Origin: Amoebidium appalachense
Lineage: Eukaryota > Ichthyosporea
Assembly: GCA_963693365.1 (NCBI GenBank)
Contig: CAVNZM010000002.1
Location: forward strand, 9,858,001-9,922,000
Length of the DNA: 64,000 nucleotides
Direction: 5' to 3'
Position numbers and translations under genes: made by a program. Below are positions 54,386 through 64,000 of this stretch, one piece after another (positions within the stretch are counted from its first letter, which is position 1; each line of letters begins with the position of its first letter). The notes beneath the pieces were generated by a model that had not been told where the DNA came from, did not search any database, and worked only from the letters and a program-made list of their open reading frames with translations.

Positions 54386-54565
54386 AGAAAGAGAAGGGGG
54401 GGGGGGGGGGGGGGGGGGGGGCTGGATGGATGGAAGGGAGGGTGGGAGGGTGGGAAATTGAAAGAGAGGGAGAGGGAGAACTGAGAGCCTCGTGCACGCT
54501 AGAGTGCTTTGCCATAAGAGCCTTGCTGTGACTTAGATGCAATTAAAAGTATAAGTGGTGTAGTG

Positions 54566-54568
<3 letters not shown>

Positions 54569-54612
<44 letters not shown>

Positions 54613-54675
54613 CACACACACACACACACACAAGCACACACACACATACACACGCATATTCACACGCACACACAA
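54569..54675 (+). repeat. (CA)n microsatellite near the 3' end of the secreted-protein gene
   Basis: Interrupted (CA)n about 230 bp beyond the stop codon of the gene at 54,902. TTTATT (AATAAA on the minus strand) occurs at about 54,773 and 54,821 between them. Confidence 0.8.
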
Positions 54676-54901
54676 CTTCAATCATATGCGTTTATTCAGC
54701 TACCCGCTTCTGCAAAATGTGATTTATACAATTTATGCTTGAGGTGAGGCAGAGCCAGTCTGCCTTAGCCGGTTTATTATATCTTGAGCCACCGTACACA
54801 CGATGCCTTACTATTTATCTTGTTTATTCACTGTGATCCCCATAGTCTAGCAGTTTCACCTCACAGAGGCTACCGTCTTCTACTTCTGCAATGTTTGATC
54901 A

Positions 54902-55840
54902 TTACTGCCCCTTCTTCTGACCCTGCGTGGTGGGCCGGCCACGACCACCACCCACGCTATTTGACGTGACACTATTAGTATTGCCACCCTTTCCCATGCC
55001 ACCACCCAAAGCAAAGTTTCCGCCCTTTGGGCCCTGGGGCGGAGGGCATCCCGCAGCGGTCAGCGTTGCATTGTTTGCGGTGAGGCAAGTATCACAGGCC
55101 GTGCGCTTGCTGGTGCACTGTGTGCAGTCAGTGCTGTTTCGGTTCGCGTCGCAGGCAGCGCGGCACGCGTCGTTGGGGGCGCAATTCGGGCAGGTGGTGT
55201 TGATGACTTTTGCGCAAGCAAGGTCCTTGCAGCCGGCGGCAATGAGGGCGTCTGTGTTCTGGTCGATGCATACACGGCACTTGTTTCTGCATGCGGTGCA
55301 TTCCGTGCTGTTGCGGTTTTTCTCACACAGAGCGCGGCAGCTGTCGTTTGCGCCGGGGCGGGGGCAGTCCGGACACGTGGCTGCCATGGCCGCAGGGCAC
55401 TTGAGGTGGTCGCAGCCGGCAGCAATCAGTGAAGCAATGTTTGCCTGCATGCACTCAAAACACGTGTTCATCTGCGTGTTGTTGCCCGGTGCAGGCCCGC
55501 GGGGGCCCTTGCTACCATTAGAGGGCGGCTGGGTAGGGGTGCCGGTGGGAGGTGCGGGGCATGTGGTGCACGTGGTGTTGATGGCGGCAAGACACTGGCT
55601 GCTGATGTTGAGGGGCATGGGCGGCATGGGGCCACCGAAACCCATATCCGGCCCGCCCATCCCGCCCATCATCCCGGGTGGTCCTCCGGCGCCCGGGCCA
55701 CCGGCCGGCTTGCCCATGCCCGCGCCTGAAGCGACCCCTTGTTGGGCTCCTGAAGTCGGGCCCTGGCGGTCGCCCATAGGAGCGGCTGCCGCGCACCACA
55801 TGAGGGTGGAGAAGAGAGCGATGGTAGAGATCATTTTCAT
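54902..55840 (-). CDS. Secreted cysteine-rich repeat protein, intronless
   Basis: 312 residues. The signal peptide (~1-20, MKMISTIALFSTLMWCAAAA) is followed by a Gly/Pro/Met-rich segment (~21-76), Cys-rich repeats (~82-270) and a Gly-rich basic tail. The repeat unit is about 62 residues: CxxC, N...L.AAGC..L.C, TCP(D/N)C, a CRA.C core, NRNST(E/D)C..C. There are two full copies and a partial third ending LTAAGCPPP. Several N-glycosylation sequons (NTT, NDS, NST, NAT) are present. The even spacing of Cys suggests disulfide-linked extracellular modules, perhaps wall, matrix or adhesive. No known family is recognised. TATA and CCAAT elements upstream and the signal peptide support a real, well-expressed gene. 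Confidence 0.8.
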   Translation of the reverse strand: MKMISTIALFSTLMWCAAAAPMGDRQGPTSGAQQGVASGAGMGKPAGGPGAGGPPGMMGGMGGPDMGFGGPMPPMPLNISSQCLAAINTTCTTCPAPPTGTPTQPPSNGSKGPRGPAPGNNTQMNTCFECMQANIASLIAAGCDHLKCPAAMAATCPDCPRPGANDSCRALCEKNRNSTECTACRNKCRVCIDQNTDALIAAGCKDLACAKVINTTCPNCAPNDACRAACDANRNSTDCTQCTSKRTACDTCLTANNATLTAAGCPPPQGPKGGNFALGGGMGKGGNTNSVTSNSVGGGRGRPTTQGQKKGQ

Positions 55841-55894
55841 GTTGACTTGTGGTTGCTGTTGAAGATGTGAATGAACGTTCCGAGGTACGCTTTG

Positions 55895-55902
55895 TTTATA
55901 TA
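55895..55902 (-). promoter_or_regulatory. TATA box of the secreted-protein gene
   Basis: TATATAAA on the minus strand, 55 bp before the ATG at 55,840. Plus-strand CCAAT motifs at 55,926-55,930 and 55,954-55,958 lie just upstream. Confidence 0.7.
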
Positions 55903-55959
55903 CCTGCGGGGCCGAGTTGATTCAGCCAATCACAAATCCATAAATATGGTTCCGCCAAT

Positions 55960-63909
<7,950 letters not shown>

Positions 63910-63956
63910 CTGATAGATAGTAACAGTCAGTGGTGGGAAAATGCTGTGGGGAGGCT

Positions 63957-64000
63957 ACAACACAAACAAAAGCGGGAAACAACACAAACAAAAGCGGGAA
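63957..64000 (+). repeat. 22-bp tandem duplication at the window end
   Basis: ACAACACAAACAAAAGCGGG followed by AA, twice exactly. It may continue past the edge. Confidence 0.85.

Noticed and set aside
54927-55862. 311-codon plus-strand frame across the secreted-protein gene
   Set aside because: Mirror of the minus-strand Cys-rich gene. The minus strand has the signal peptide, regular Cys repeats and a TATA box; the plus frame has none.

Overview
This is a 64 kb piece of an intron-rich eukaryotic nuclear genome. The genes are GC-rich and AG-spliced. They sit between very long homopolymer (C/G) tracts and (CA)n/(GA)n microsatellites. The recognisable proteins are NAC-alpha, mitochondrial ATP synthase gamma, Integrator subunit 7, a chondroitin N-acetylgalactosaminyltransferase-like enzyme, a Ras-like GTPase with a long tail holding SH2/SH3-type motifs, and a P-type ATPase C-terminus. 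Together they look most like an opisthokont protist, perhaps a unicellular relative of animals. That is an inference: a PepSY-type membrane protein with a cyanobacterial or algal look and GC-AG introns keep other protist groups possible.

Region 1-10,818 is a cluster of Ty1/copia elements. A full-length element (3,027-8,907) lies inside an older copy of the same family, whose two halves are now found at 1-3,026 (minus strand, 3' half) and 8,143-10,053 (plus strand, 5' half). A further inverted LTR (10,054-10,818) ends the block. The junctions are explained by self-insertion with the 5-bp duplication GTTAC, followed by inversion of the gag segment through inverted LTRs. The block abuts, and apparently broke, a P-type ATPase gene of which only the last ~139 codons remain (10,819-11,234).

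Region 11,443-25,300 is mostly simple sequence. It holds one intronless gene, a type II membrane glycosyltransferase (18,246-19,517). Region 25,300-28,750 holds a CCAAT/CRE promoter, a possible small ORF and the five-exon NACA gene. Region 28,750-31,550 holds a ~120-bp tandem repeat, a small TTA-flanked inverted-repeat element (MITE) and a 165-175 bp inverted repeat pair.

Region 30,969-43,755 holds a head-to-head pair. On the minus strand is a six-exon gene for a duplicated PepSY-type membrane protein. On the plus strand is the nine-exon ATP synthase gamma gene. Region 45,942-49,977 (minus) holds the Ras-like GTPase with its ~290-residue signalling tail. Region 50,000-54,900 is intergenic, with a foldback repeat. 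A secreted cysteine-rich repeat protein follows (54,902-55,840, minus). The last six exons of Integrator subunit 7 occupy 58,480-63,909 (minus), and that gene continues beyond the right edge.

The most unusual pattern is a dispersed repeat ending in CATTCAAAC(n). I find it in introns of at least four different genes, always in the sense orientation. In addition, (CA)n microsatellites run flush into several 3' splice sites, and two introns need a GC donor.
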